Assembly (NCBI GenBank): GCA_034770075.1
Contig: JAVJAP010000352.1
Location: 620,001 to 684,000 of the forward strand
Length of the DNA stretch: 64,000 nt
From: Aralia elata
Taxonomy: Eukaryota; Streptophyta; Magnoliopsida; Apiales; Araliaceae
Direction: 5' to 3'
Below the pieces are notes generated by a model. The model was not told the DNA's origin, searched no databases, and saw only the letters and a program-made list of their open reading frames with translations. How positions within the stretch are numbered: position 1 is the stretch's first letter; each line of letters starts with the position of its first letter. This document shows positions 46,589 through 61,738 of this stretch, piece by piece. The translations under genes and the position numbers were made by a program.

Positions 46589-46787
46589 GTTTTTGCTAAA
46601 TTTGTTTGTATATTAAAAATGCAAAACACTAAGGATATTACAATGAAGATCAAAACATAAACCTCTTCTCCACAGAGGGCTAAAATACCTAGAAAAGACT
46701 AGGAAACCAATGCCTAACCTAATTAAAATATTCCTCACAAACCGAGGTTAGGCAAAGAAAACAGCTAAAAAAATATTATCAAAAAAA
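46589..46787 (-). mobile_element. 199-bp LINE tail in the satellite, copy 1
   Basis: It is flanked by a perfect 17-bp duplication GATGGGATTGCTCTTTT (46572-46588 and 46788-46804) of satellite sequence. On the minus strand it ends ATACAAACAAATTTAGCAAA, similar in style to the 3' end of the LINE at 39440. I read it as a severely 5'-truncated LINE; a SINE is less likely because no tRNA-like promoter boxes are evident. Confidence 0.8.
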
Positions 46788-47304
46788 GATGGGATTGCTC
46801 TTTTCGACGCTAATCAAACTAAAACGAACTAATAGGACTGCTAATCACCTCTTTCTTTGACAATTTGAAGGAACGAATCAAACAATAAGAAGGTCTCCCT
46901 ATATCATGACTTGTGTGAGACGTACACATTGGTTTTAATTCGATAGTGATGGGATTGATCCTTTTGATGCTAATCCAACTAAAACGAAGTATTAGGACTC
47001 CTAATCACTTCTTTTTTGACAATTTGAAGGAACGAATGAAACAATAAGAAGGTCTCCGTAAATCATGACTTGTGTGAGATGTACACATCGTTTTGAATGC
47101 GATAGTGATGTGATTGCTCCTTTTGATGCTAATCCAACTAATACGAAGTAATAGGACTCCTAATCACCTCTTTCTTTGACAATTTGAAAGAACGAATGAA
47201 ACAATAAGAAGGTCTCCCTAAATCATGACTTGTGTGAGATGTACACATCGTTTTGAATGCGATAGTGATGGGATTACTCCTTTTGATGCTAATCGAACTA
47301 GAAC

Positions 47305-47622
47305 TGATAGACTCCAAGGCACGCTTGCGTGAGGTGGTCGTCGCCTGGATCGTTTCTAGTAAGCAAATTGATGGACTCTTTCGAAATCTTAACCCAACGT
47401 CTAGTTTGAAGACTAGAATCTTGATATATTCGATCAAGCAATTGAATTTTGCGTAGGATGGAACACCAACAACACTTAAACCCTCATTTAGATGGAAAAT
47501 GATAATCTCCGTATGATTGTATGATGCGATAGAATAACGCCACACACAACTATGGTTTGTTGTATGATAAGTTAAATATGAATCTGAAAAGAAAAACTAA
47601 GAAATTAGCTTAGAAATTCGTA
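47305..47622. repeat. 318-bp non-satellite segment, copy 1
   Basis: It begins TGATAGACTCCAAGGCACGC and ends TTAGCTTAGAAATTCG. It replaces ~115 bp of a monomer, with no terminal repeats or target duplication. I recognise no gene. A copy lies at 61421-61738. Confidence 0.75.
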
Positions 47623-50600
47623 AGATGTACACAACGTTTTGAACGCGATAGTGATGGTATTACTCCTTTTGATGCTAATCAAACTAGAACGAAGTAATAG
47701 GACTCCTAATCACATTTTTGTTTGACAATTTGAGAGAATGATTGAAACAATAAGAAGGTCTCCCTAAATCATGACTTGTGTGAGATGAACACATCGTTTT
47801 GAATGCGACAGTGACGGGATTATTCCTTTTGATGCTACTCAAACTAGAACGAAGTAATAGAACTAATGAAACAATAAGAAGGTCTCCCTAAATCATGTAT
47901 TGTGTGAGATGTACACATTGTTTTTAATGGTATAGTGATGGGATTGCTCTTTTCGACGCTAATCAAACTAGAACGAACTAATAGAACAGCTAATTACCTC
48001 TTTCTTTGACAATTTAAAAGAACGAATCAAACAATAAGAAGGTCTCCCTAAATCATGACTTGTGTGAGATGTACACATCGTTTTGAACGCGATAGTGATG
48101 GTATTACTCCTTTTAATACTAATCAAACTAGAATGAAGTAATAGGACAGCTAATCACCTCTATTTTGACAATTTGATGGAACTAATTAAACAATAAAAAG
48201 GTGTGAGATGTAAGCATCATTTAAAACGCGATAGTGATGCGATTGCTCTTTTTGATGCTAATCAATCTAGAACGAAGTATCACCTCTTTCTTTGACAATT
48301 TGAAGGAACTAATAAAACAATAAGAAAGTCTCCTAAAATCATAACTTGTGTGAAATGTACACATCGTTTTGAACGCGATAGTGATGGGATTGCTCCTTTC
48401 GATGCTAATCAAACTAGAACGAAGTAATAGGACTCCTAATCACCTCTTTCTTTGACAATTTGAAGGAACGAATGAAACGATAAAAAGGTCTCCCTAAATC
48501 ATGACTTGTGTGAGATATACACATCGTTTTGAACACGATAGTGATGGGATTGCTCCTTTTGATGCTAATCCAACTTAAACGAAGTAATAGGACTCCTAAT
48601 CACTTCTTTCTTTGACAATTTGAAAGAACGAATGAAACAATGAGAAAGTCTCCTAAAATCATGACTTGTGTGAGATGTACACATCGTTTTTAACGCGGTA
48701 GTGATGAGATTGCTCCTTTTGATGCTAATCAAACTAAAACGAAGTAATACGACTTCTAATCACCTCTTTCTTTGACAATCTGAAGGAACGAATGCAATAA
48801 TAAGAAGGTCTCCCTAAAACATGACTTGTGTGAGATGTACAAATCGTTTTGAACGTGATAGTGATGGGATTACACTTTTTGATGCTAATCAAACTAGAAC
48901 GAAGTAATAGGACTCCTAATCACCTCTTTCTTTGACAATTTGAAAGAACGAATGAAACAATAAGAAGGTCTCTCTAAATCATGGCTTGTGTGAGATGTAC
49001 ACATCGTTTTGAATGCGATAGTGATGGGATTGCTCCTGTTGATGCTAATCTAACTAAAACGAAGTAATAGGACTCCAAATCATCTCTATCTTTGACAATT
49101 TGAAGGAACGAATGAAACAATAAAAAGGTCTCCGGAAATCATGATTTGTGTGAGATGTACACATCGTTTTGAACGCGATAATGATGGGATTGCTCCTTTT
49201 GATGCTAATCCAACTAGAACGAAGTAATAAGACTCCTAATCACCTCTTTCTTTGACAATTTGAAGGAACGAATCAAACAATAAGAAGGTCTCCTTAAATC
49301 ATGACTTGTGTGAGATGTACACATCATTTTGAAGGCGATAGTGATGGGATTACACATTTTGATGCTAATCAAACTAGAACGAAGTAATAAGACTGACCTC
49401 TTTATTTTACAATTTGAAAGAACTAATGAAACAATAAGAAGGTCTCCCTAAATCATAACTTGTGCGAGATGTACACATCGTTTTGAACGCGATAGTGATG
49501 GGATTGCTCCTTTTGATGCTAATCCAACTTAAACGAAGTAATAGGACTCCAAATCACCTCTTTCTTTGACAATTTGAAGGAACGAATGAAACAATAAAAA
49601 GGTCTCCGTAAATCATGACTTGTGTGAGATGTATACATCGTTTTGAACGCGATAGTGATGGGATTGCTCCTTTTGATGCTAATCCAACTAGAACAAAGTA
49701 ATAGGACTCCTAATCACCTCTTTCTTTGACAATTTGAAAGAACGAATGAAACAATAAGATGGTCTCTCTAAATCATGACTTGTGTGAGATGTACACATCA
49801 TTTTGAACGCGATAGTGATGGGATTACACATTTTGATGCTAATCAAACTAGAACGAAGTAATAAGACTGACCTCTTTATTTTACAATTTGAAAGAACTAA
49901 TGAAACAATAAGAAGGTCTCCCTAAATCATAACTTGTGCGAGATGTACACATCGTTTTGAACGCGATAGTGATGGGATTGATCTTTTTGACGCTAATCAA
50001 ACTAGAATGAACTAATAAGACTATTAATCACCTCTTTCTTTGACAATTTGAAGGGACGAATCAAACAATAAGAAGGTCTCCCTAAATCATGACTTTTGTA
50101 AGATGTACACATCGTTTTGAATGCGATAGTGAAGGTATTACTCCTTTTGATGCTAATCAAACTAGAACGAAGTAATAGGACTCCTAATCACCTTTTTCTT
50201 TGACAATTTGAGAGAACGATTGAAACAATAAGAAGGTCTCCCTAAATCATGACTTGTGTGAGATGAACACATCGTTTTGAACGCGACAGTGATGGGATTA
50301 TTCCTTTTGATGCTACTCAAACTAGAACGAAGTAATAGGACTAACCTCTTTATTTTACAATTTGAAAGAACTAATGAAACAATAAGAAGGTCTCCCTAAA
50401 TCATGACTTGTGTGAGATGTACACATCGTTTTTAATGGAATAGTCATGGGATTGCACTTTTCGACGCTAATCAAACTAGAACGAACTAATAGAACAGCTA
50501 ATCACCTCTTTCTTTGACAATTTCAAAGAACGAATCAAATAATAAGAAGGTCTCCCTAAATCATGACTTGTGTGAGATGTACACATCGTTTTGAATGCGA

Positions 50601-53600
50601 TAGTGATGGTATTACTCCTTTTGATACTAATCAAACTAGAATGAAGTAATAGGACAGCTAATCACCTCTTTTTGACAATTTGAAGGAACTAATTAAACAA
50701 TAAGAAGGTCTCCCTAAATCAAGTCTCGTGTGAGATGTAAGCATCGTTTTAAATGCGATAGTGATGCGATTGCTCCTTTTGATGCTAATCAAACTTGAAC
50801 GAAGTATCACCTCTTTCTTTGACAATTTGAAGGAACTAATAAAACAATAAGAAAGTCTCCTAAAATCATAACTTGTGTGAAATGTACACATCGTTTTGAA
50901 CGCGATAGTGATGGGATTGCTCCTTTTGATGCTAATCAAACTAGAACAAAGTAATAGGACTCCTAATCACCTCTTTCTTTGACAATTTGAGAGAACGATT
51001 GAAACAATAAGAAGGTCTCCCTAAATCATGACTTGTGTGAGATGAACACATCGTTTTGAACACGATAGTGATGGGATTATTCCTTTTGATGCTACTCAAA
51101 CTAGAACGAATTAATAGGATTGCTAATCACCTCTTTATTTTACAATTTGAAGGAACTAATGAAACAATAAGAAGGTCTCCCTAAATCATGTATTGTGCGA
51201 GATGTACACATCGTTTTGAACGCGATAGTGATGGATTGCTCTTTTTGATGCTAATCAAACTAGAACGAACTAATAGGACTGCTAATCACCTCTTTCTTTG
51301 ACAATTTTAAGGAACGAATCAAATAATAAGTTCTCCCTAAATCATGACTTGTGTGAGATGTACACATTGTTTCGAACGTGATAGTGATGGTATTACTCCT
51401 TTTGATGCTAATCAAACTAAAACGAAGTAATAGGACTCCTAATCACCTTTTTTGACAATTTGAAGGAACTAATTAAACAATAAGAAGGTATCCCTAAATC
51501 AAGTCTCGTGTGAGATGTAAGCATCGTTTTGAATGCGATAGTGATGCGATTGCTCCTTTTGATGCTAATCAAACTTGAACGAAGTATCACCTCTTTCTTT
51601 GACAATTTGAAGGAACTAATAAAACAATAAGAAAGTCTCCTAAAATCATAACTTGTGTGAAATGTACACATCGTTTTGAACGCGATAGTGATGGTATTGC
51701 TCCTTTTGATGCTAATCAAACTAGAACGAAGTAATAGGACTCCTAATCACCTCTTTCTTTGACAATTTGAAGGAACGAAAGAAACGATAAGAAGGTCTCC
51801 CTAAATCATGACTTGTGAGAGATGTACACATCGTTTTGAACACGATAGTGATGGAATTGCTCCTTTTGATGCTAATCCAACTTAAACGAAGTAATAGGAC
51901 TCCTAATCACTTCTTTCTTTGACAATTTGAAAGAACGAATGAAACAATGAGAAAGTCTCCTAAAATCATGACTTGTGTGAGATGTACACATCGTTTTGAA
52001 CGCGATAGTGATGGGATTGCACTTTTCGACGCTAATCAAACTAGAGCGAACTAATAGGACTGCTAATCACCTCTTTCTTTGAGAATTTGAAAGAATGAAT
52101 CAAACAATAAGAAGGTCTGCCTAAATCATGACTTGTGTGAGATGTACACATCGTTTTGAACACGATAGTGATGGTATTACTCCATTTGATGCTAATCAAA
52201 CTAGAACAAAGTAATAGGACTCCTAATCTCCTCTTTTTTGACAATTTGAAAGAACTAATTAAACACTAAGAAGGTCTCCCTAAATCAAGACTTGTGTGAG
52301 ATGTACACATCGTTTTGAACGCGATAGTGATGATATTGCTCCTTTAGATGCTAATCAAACTAGAACGAAGTAATATGACTCTTAATCACCTCTTTCTTTG
52401 ACAATTTGAAGGAAACTAACGAAACAATAAGAAGGTCTCCCTAAATCGAGACTTGTGTGAGATGTACACATCGTTTTGAACGCGATAATGATGAGATTGC
52501 TCCTTTAGATGCTAATCAAACTAGAACGAAGTAATATGACTCCTAATCACCTCTTTCTTTGACAATTTGAAGGAACTAATGAACCAATAAGAAGGTCTCC
52601 CTAAATAAAGACTTGTGTGAAATGTACACATCGTTTTGAACGCGATAATGATGGGATTGCTCCTTTTGATGCTAATCAAACTAGAACGAAGTAATAGGAC
52701 TCCTAATCACCTCTTTCTTCGACAATTTGAAGGAACGAATGAAACGATAAGAAGGTCTACCTAAATCATGACTTGTGTGAGATGTACACATCGTTTTGAA
52801 CACGATAGTGATGGGATTGCTCCTTTTGATGCTAATCCAACTTGAACGAAGTAATAGGACTCCTAATCACCTCTTTTTTTGGCAATTTAAAAGAACGAAT
52901 GAAACAATAAGAAAGTCTCCTAAAATCATGACTTGTGTGAGATGTACACATCGTTTTTAACGCGGTAGTGATGAGATTGCTCTTTTTGATGCTAATCAAA
53001 CTAAAACGAAGTAATATGACTTTTAATCACCTCTTTCTTTGACAATCTGAAGGAACGAATGAAATAATAAGAAGGTCTCCCTAAAACATGACTTGTGTGA
53101 GATGTACACATCGTTTTGAACGCGGTAGTGATGGGATTACTCCTTTTGATGCTAATCAAACTAGAACGAAGTAATAGGACTCCTAATCACCTCTTTCTTT
53201 GACAATTTGAACGAACGAATGAAACAATAAGAAAGTCTCCTAAAATCATGACTTATGTGAGATGTACACATCGTTTTTAATGCGGTAGTGATGAGATTGC
53301 TCCTTTTGATGCTAATCAAACTAAAATGAAGTAATATGACTTCTAATCACCTCTTTCTTTGACAATCTGAAGGACTAAATGAAATAATAAGAAGGTCTCC
53401 CTAAAACATGATTTGTGTGAGATGTACACATCGTTTTGAACGCGGTAGTGATGTGATTACTCCTTTTGATGCTAATCAAACTAAAACGAAGTAATATGAC
53501 TTCTAATCACCTCTTTCTTTGACAATCTGAAGGAACGAATGAAATAATAAGAAGGTCTCCCTAAAACATGACTTGTGTGAGATGTACACATCGTTTTGAA

Positions 53601-56600
53601 CGCGGTAGTGATGGGATTACTCCTTTTGATGCTAATCAAACTAGAACGAAGTAATAGGACTCCTAATCACCTCTTTCTTTGACAATTTGAAAGAATGAAT
53701 GAAACAATAAGAAGGTCCCTCTAAATCATGACTTGTGTGAGATGTACACATCGTTTTGAACGCGATAGGGATGGGATTACTCCTTTTGATGCTAATCAAA
53801 CTAGAACGAAGTAATAGGACTCCTAATCATCTCTTTCTTTGACAATTTGAAAGAATGAATGAAACAATAAAAAGGTCTCTCTAAATCATGACTTGTGTGA
53901 GATGTACACATCGTTTTGAACGCGGTAGTGATGGGATTACTCCTTTTGATGCTAATCAAACTAGAACGAAGTAATAGGACTCCTAATCACCTCTTTCTTT
54001 GACAATTTGAATGAACGAATGAAACAATAAGAAAGTCTCCTAAAATCATGACTTATGTGAGATGTACACATCGTTTTTAATGCGGTAGTGATGAGATTGC
54101 TCCTTTTGATGCTAATCAAACTAAAATGAAGTAATATGACTTCTAATCACCTCTTTCTTTGACAATCTGAAGGAACGAATGAAATATTAAGAAGGTCTCC
54201 CTAAAACATGATTTGTGTGAGATGTACACATCGTTTTGAACGCGGTAGTGATGTGATTACTCCTTTTGATGCTAATCAAACTAGAAGAAGTAATAGGACT
54301 CCTAATCGCCTCTTTCTTTGATAATTTCAACAAACGAATGAAACAATAAGAAAGTCTCCTAAAATCATGACTTGTGTGAGATGTACACATTGTTTTGAAC
54401 GCGGTAGTGATGGGATTGCTCCTTTTGATGCTAATCAAACTAAAACGAAGTAATAGGACTTCTAATCACCTTTTTCTTTGAAAATCTTAGGCAACGAATG
54501 AAATAATAAGAAGGTCTCCCTAAAACATGACTTATATGAGATGTACACATCGTTTTGAACGCGATAGTGATGGGATTACTCCTTTTGATGCTAATCAAAC
54601 TAGAACGAAGTAATAAGACTCCTAATCACCTCTTTCTTTGACAATTTGAAAGAACGAATGAAACAATATGAAGGTCTCTCTAAATCATGATTTGTGTGAG
54701 ATTTACACATCGTTTTGAACGTGATAGTGATAGGATTACTCCTATTGATGCTAATCAAACAAGAATGAAGTAATAGGACTCTTAATCACCTCTTTCTTTG
54801 ACAATTTGAAGGAATGAATGAAACAATAAGAAAGCCTCCTAAAATCATGACTTGTGTGAGATGTACACATCGTATTGAACGCGGTAGTGATGGGATTGCT
54901 CCTTTTGATGCTAATCAAACTAAAACGAAGTAATAGGGCTTCTAATCACCTCTTTCTTTGTTAATTTGAAGGAACGAATGAAATAATAAGAAGGTCTCCC
55001 AAATACATGACTTGTGTGAGATGTACACATCGTTTTGAACGCGATGGTGATGGGATTACTCCTTTTGATGCTAATCTAACTAGAACGAAGTAATAGGACT
55101 CCTAATCACCTCTATCTTTGACAATTTGAAAGAACGAATGAAACAATATGAAGGTCTCTCTAAATCATGACTTGTATGAGATGTACAAATCGTTTTGAAC
55201 GCGATAGTGATGAGATTGCTCCTTTTGATGCTAATCCAACTAAAACGAAGTAATAGGACTCCTAATCACCTCTTTCTTTGATAATTTGAAGGAACGAATG
55301 AAACAATAAAAAGGTCTCCGTAAATCATGACTTATGTGAGAAGTACACATCGTTATGAACGCGATAGTGATGAAATTGCTCCTTTTGATGCTAATCCAAC
55401 TAAAACGAAGTAATAGTACTGCTAATCACCTCTTTCTTTGACAATTTGAAGGAACAAATCAAACAATAAGAAGGTCTCCCTAAATCATGACTTTTTGTAA
55501 GATGTACACATCGTTTTGAACGCGATAGTGATGGTATTACTCCTTTTGATGCTAATCAAACTAGAACGAAGTAATAGGACTCCTAATCACCTCTTCTTTC
55601 ACAATTTTAAGGAACTAATTAAACAATGAGAAGTTCTCCCTAAATCATGACTTGTGTGAGATGTACACATCGTTTTGAACGCGATAGTGATGGGATTGCT
55701 CCTTTTGATGCTAATCAGACTAAAGCAAAGTAATAGGACTTCTAATCACCTCTTTCTTTGACAATTTGAGAGAACAAATGAAACAATAAGAAGGTCTCCC
55801 TAAATCATGACTTGTGTGCGATGTACACATCGTTTTGAACGCGATAGTGATGGGATTGCTCCCTTTGATGCCAATCCAACTAAAACGAAGTAATAGGACT
55901 CCTAATCACCTATTTCTTTGACAATTTGAAAGAACGATTGAAACAATAAGAAGGTCTCCCTAAATCATGACTTGTGTGAAATGAACACATCGTTTTGAAC
56001 GCGATAGTGATGGGATTATTCCTTTTGATGCTACTCAAACTAGAACGAAGTAATAGGACTGATCTCTTTATTTTACAATTTGAAAGAACCAATGAAAGAA
56101 TAAGAAGGTCTCCCTAAATCATAACTTATGCGAGATGTACACATCGTTTTGAACGCGATAGTGATGAGATTGCTCTTTTCGACGCTAATCAAACTAGAAC
56201 GAACTAATATGACTGTTAATCACCTCTTTCTTTGATAATTTGAAAGAACGAATCAAACAATAAGAAGGTCTCCCTAAATCATGACTTGTGTGAGATGTAC
56301 ACATCGTTTTGAACGCGATAGTGATGGTATTACTCCTTTTGATGCTAATCAAACTAGAACGAAGTAATAGGACTCCTAATCTCCTCTTTTTTGGCAATTT
56401 GAAGGAACTATTTAAACAATAAGAAGGTCTCCATAAATCAAGTCTCATGTGAGATGTAAGCATCGTTTTAAACGTGATAGTGATGTGATTGTTCCTTTTG
56501 ATGCTAATCAAACTTGAACGAAGTATCACCTCTTTCGTTGACAATTTGAAGGAACTAATAAAACAATAAGAAAGTCTCCTAAAATCATAACTTGTGTGAG

Positions 56601-56950
56601 ATGTACATATCGTTTTGAACGCGATAGTGATGGGATTGCTCCTTTTGACCCTAATCAAACTAGAACGAAGTAATAGGACTCCTAATCACCTCTTTCTTTT
56701 ACAATTTGAAGGAACGAATGAAACAATAAGAAGATCTCTCTAAATCATGACTTGTGTGAGATGTACACATCGTTTTGAACACGATAGTGATGGAATTGCT
56801 CCTTTTGATGCTAATCCAACTAGAACGAAGTAATAGGAACTAATGAAACAATAAGAAGGTCTCCCTAAATCATAACTTGTACGACATGTAAACATCGTTT
56901 TGAACGCGATACTGATGGGATTGCTCTTTTTGACGCTAATCAAACTAGAA

Positions 56951-59900
56951 CGAATTAATAGGATTGCTAATCACCTCTTTCTTTGACAATTTGAAGGAAT
57001 GAATCAAACAATAAGAAGGTCTCCCTAAATCATGACTTTTGCGAGATGTACACATCGTTTTGAACGCGATAGTGATGGGATTGCTCTTTTCGACGCTAAT
57101 CAAACTAGAACGAACTAATAAGACTGCTAATCACCTCTTTCTTTGACAATTTGAAAGAATGAATCAAACAATAAGAAGGTCTGCCTAAATCATGATTTGT
57201 GTGAGATGTACACATCGTTTTGAACACGATAGTGATGGTATTACTCCTTTTGATGCTAATCAAACTAGAACAAAGTAATAGAACTCCTAATCTCCTCTTT
57301 TTTGACAATTTGAAAGAACTAATTAAACAATAAGAAGGTCTCCCTAAATCAAGTCTCGTGTGAGATGTAAGCATCGTTTTAAACACGATAGTGATGCGAT
57401 TGCTCCTTTTGATGCTAATCAAACTAGAACGAAGTATCACCTCTTTCTTTGGCAATTTGAGGGAACTAATAAAACAATAAGAAAGTGTCCTAAAATCATA
57501 ACTTGTGTGAGATGTACACATCGTTTTGAACGCGATAGTGATGGGATTGCTCCTTTTAATGCTAATCAAACTAGAACGAAGTAATAGGACTCCTAAACAC
57601 CTTTTTTTTGATAATTTGAAGGAACGAATGAAACAATAAGAAGGTCTCCCTAAATCATGACTTGTATGAGATGTACACATCATTTTGAACACGATAGTGA
57701 TGGGATTGCTCTTTTTGATGCTAATCCAACTAGAACGAATTAATAGGATTGCTAATCACCTCTTTCTTTGACAATTTGAAGGAATGAATCAAACAATAAG
57801 AAGGTCTCCCTAAATCATGACTTTTGCGAGACGTACACATCGTTTTGAACACGATAGTGATGGGATTGCACTTTTCGACGCTAATCAAACTAGAACGAAC
57901 TAATAGGACTGCTAATCACCTCTTTCTTTGAGAATTTGAAAGAATGAATCAAACAATAAGAAGGTCTGCCTAAATCATGACTTGTGTGAGATGTACACAT
58001 CGTTTTGAACACGATAGTGATGGTATTACTCCATTTGATGCTAATCAAACTAGAACAAAGTAATAGGACTCCTAATCTCCTCTTTTTTGACAATTTGAAA
58101 GAACTAATTAAACACTAAGAAGGTCTCCCTAAATCAAGTCTCATGTGAGATGTAAGCATCATTTTGAACGCGATAGTGATGCGATTGCTCCTTTTGATGC
58201 TAATCAAACTAGAACGAAGTATCACCTCTTTCTTTGACAATTTGAAGGAACTAATAAAACAATAAGAAAGTCTCCTAAAATCATAACTTGTGTGAGATGT
58301 ACACATCATTTTGAACGCGAATGTGATGGGATTGCTTCTTTTGATGCTAATCAAACTAGAACGAAGTAATAGGACTCTTAATCACCTCTTTTTTGACAAT
58401 TTGAAAGAACGAATGAAACAATAAGAAGGACTCCCTAAATCATGACTTGTGTGAGATGTACACATCGTTTTGAACATGATAGTGATGGTATTGCTCCTTT
58501 TGATGCTAATCCAACTAGAACGAATTAATAGGATTGCTAATCACCTCTTTCTTTGACAATTTGAAGGAATGAATCAAACAATAAGAAGGTCTCCCTAAAT
58601 CATGACTTTTGCGAGATGTACACATCGTTTTGTACGCGATAGTGATGGGATTGCTCTTTTCGACGCTAATCAAACTAGAACGAACTAATAGGACTGCTAA
58701 TCACCTCTTTCTTTGACAATTTGAAAGAATGAATCAAACAATAAGAAGGTCTGCCTAAATCATGATTTGTGTGAGATGTACACATCGTTTTGAACACGAT
58801 AGTGATGGTATTACTCCTTTTGATGCTAATCAAACTAGAACAAAGTAATAGAACTCCTAATCTCCTCTTTTTTGACAATTTGAAAGAACTAATTAAACAA
58901 TAAGAAGGTCTCCCTAAATCAAGTCTCGTGTGAGATGTAAGCATCGTTTTAAACACGATAGTGATGCGATTGCTCCTTTTGATGCTAATCAAACTAGAAC
59001 GAAGTATCACCTCTTTCTTTGGCAATTTGAGGGAACTAATAAAACAATAAGAAAGTGTCCTAAAATCATAACTTGTGTGAGATGTACACATCGTTTTGAA
59101 CGCGATAGTGATGGGATTGCTCCTTTTAATGCTAATCAAACTAGAACGAAGTAATAGGACTCCTAAACACCTTTTTTTTGATAATTTGAAGGAACGAATG
59201 AAACAATAAGAAGGTCTCCCTAAATCATGACTTGTATGAGATGTACACATCATTTTGAACACGATAGTGATGGGATTGCTCTTTTTGATGCTAATCCAAC
59301 TAGAACGAATTAATAGGATTGCTAATCACCTCTTTCTTTGACAATTTGAAGGAATGAATCAAACAATAAGAAGGTCTCCCTAAATCATGACTTTTGCGAG
59401 ACGTACACATCGTTTTGAACACGATAGTGATGGGATTGCTCTTTTCGACGCTAATCAAACTAGAACGAACTAATAAGACTGCTAATCACCTCTTTCTTTG
59501 AGAATTTGAAAGAATGAATCAAACAATAAGAAGGTCTGCCTAAATCATGACTTGTGTGAGATGTACACATCGTTTTGAACACGATAGTGATGGTATTACT
59601 CCTTTTGATGCTAATCAAACTAGAACAAAGTAATTGGACTCCTAATCTCCTCTTTTTTGACAATTTGAAAGAACTAATTAAACAATAAGAAGGTCTCCCT
59701 AAATCAAGTCTCATGTGAGATGTAAGCATCATTTTGAACGCGATAGTGATGCGATTGCTCCTTTTGATGCTAATCAAACTAGAACGAAGTATCACCTCTT
59801 TCTTTGACAATTTGAAGGAACTAATAAAACAATAAGAAAGTCTCCTAAAATCATAACTTGTGTGAGATGTACACATCATTTTGAACGCGAATGTGATGGG

Positions 59901-60085
59901 ATTGCTCCTTTTGATGCTAATCAAACTAGAACGAAGTAATAGGACTCTTAATCACCTCTTTTTTTGACAATTTGAAAGAACGAATGAAACAATAAGAAGG
60001 ACTCCCTAAATCATGACTTGTGTGAGATGTACACATCGTTTTGAACATGATAGTGATGGTATTGCTCCTTTTGATGCTAATCCAA
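56951..60085. repeat. higher-order satellite repeat, ~785-bp unit, four copies
   Basis: The rare variant TGAGATGTAAGCATC falls at 57361, 58146, 58931 and 59716, each exactly 785 bp apart. Each unit holds five monomers, one of them short. Alternate units match better, so 1570 bp is the best repeat length (56951-58515 versus 58521-60085, nearly identical by eye). Confidence 0.88.
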
Positions 60086-60704
60086 CTAGAACGAAGTAAT
60101 AGGACTCCTAATCACCTCTTTTTTGACAATTTGAAGGTACGAATGAAACAATAAGGAGGTCTCCCTAAATCATGACTTGTGTGAGATGTACAAATCGTTT
60201 TGAACGCGATAGTGATGGGATTGCTCCTTTTGATGCCAATCAAACAAAAGCGAAATAATAGGACTTTTAATCACCTCTTTCTTTGACAATTTGAAGGAAT
60301 GAATGAAACAATAAGATGGTCTCCCTAAATCATGACTTGTGTGAGATGTACACATCGTTTTGAACGCGATAGTGATGAGATTGCTTCTTTCAATGCTAAT
60401 CCAACTTAAACGAAGTAATAAGACTCCTAATCACCTCTTTCTTTGACAATTTGAGAGAACGAATGAAACAATAAGAAGGTCTCACTAAATCATGACTTGT
60501 GTGAGATGTACACATCGTTTTGAACGCCACAGTGATGGGATTACTCCTTTTGATGCTAATCAAACTAGAACGAAGTAATAGGACTGACCTCTTTATTTTA
60601 CAATTTGAAAGAACATATGAAACAATAAGAAGGTCTCTCTAAATCATAACTTGTGCGAGATGTACACATCGTTTTGAACGCGATAGTGATGGGATTGCTC
60701 TTTT

Positions 60705-60903
60705 GTTTTTGCTAAATTTGTTTGTATATTAAAAATACAAAAAACTAAGGATATTACAATGAAGATCAAAACATAAACCTCTTCTCCACAGAGGGCTAAA
60801 ATACCTAGAAAAGACTAGGAAACCAATGCCTAACCTAATTAAAATATTCCTCACAACCCGAGGTTAGGCAAAGAAAACAGCTAAAAAAATATTATCAAAA
60901 AAA
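60705..60903 (-). mobile_element. 199-bp LINE tail in the satellite, copy 2
   Basis: It has the same insert and 17-bp flanking duplication as at 46589 (here 60688-60704 and 60904-60920), in the same monomer. It is a passenger of the satellite duplication and does not represent a new insertion. Confidence 0.8.
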
Positions 60904-61420
60904 GATGGGATTGCTCTTTTCGACGCTAATCAAACTAAAACAAACTAATAGGACTGCTAATCACCTCTTTCTTTGACAATTTGAAGGAACAAATCAAACA
61001 ATAAGAAGGTCTCCCTAAATCATGACTTGTGTGAGACGTACACATTGGTTTTAATTCGATAGTGATGGGATTGATCCTTTTGATACTAATCCAACTAAAA
61101 CGAAGTAATAGGACTCCTAATCACTTCTTTTTTGACAATTTGAAGGAACGAATGAAACAATAAGAAGGTCTCCGTAAATTATGACTTGTGTGAGATGAAC
61201 ACATCGTTTTGAACGCGATAGTGATGTGATTGCTCCTTTTGATGCTAATCCAACTAGTACGAAGTAATAGGACTCCTAATCACCTCTTTCTTTGACAATT
61301 TGAAAGAACGAATGAAACAATAAGAAGGTCTCCCTAAATCATGACTTGTGTGAGATGTACACATCGTTTTGAACGCGATAGTGATGGGATTACTCCTTTT
61401 GATGCTAATTAAACTAGAAC

Positions 61421-61738
61421 TGATAGACTCCAAGGCACGCTTGCGTGAGGTGGTCGTCGCCTGGATCGTTTCTAGTAAGCAAATTGATGGACTCTTTCGA
61501 AATCTTAACCCAACGTCTAGTTTGAAGACGAGAATCTTGATATATTCGATCAAGCAATTGAATTTCGCGTAGGATGGAACACCAACAACACTTAGACCCT
61601 CATTTAGATGGAAAATGATAATCTCCGTATGATTGTATGATGCGATAGAATAACGGCACACACAACTATGGTTTGTTGTATGATAAGTTAAATATGAATC
61701 TGAAAAGAAAAACTAAGAAATTAGCTTAGAAATTCGAA
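61421..61738. repeat. 318-bp non-satellite segment, copy 2
   Basis: This is near-identical to 47305-47622 with the same junctions, 14116 bp downstream. Confidence 0.75.

Noticed and set aside
46589..46787. SINE interpretation of the 199-bp insert
   Set aside because: I see no tRNA-like A and B boxes, and its end resembles the 3' end of plant LINEs. A truncated LINE fits better, though a SINE is not fully excluded.
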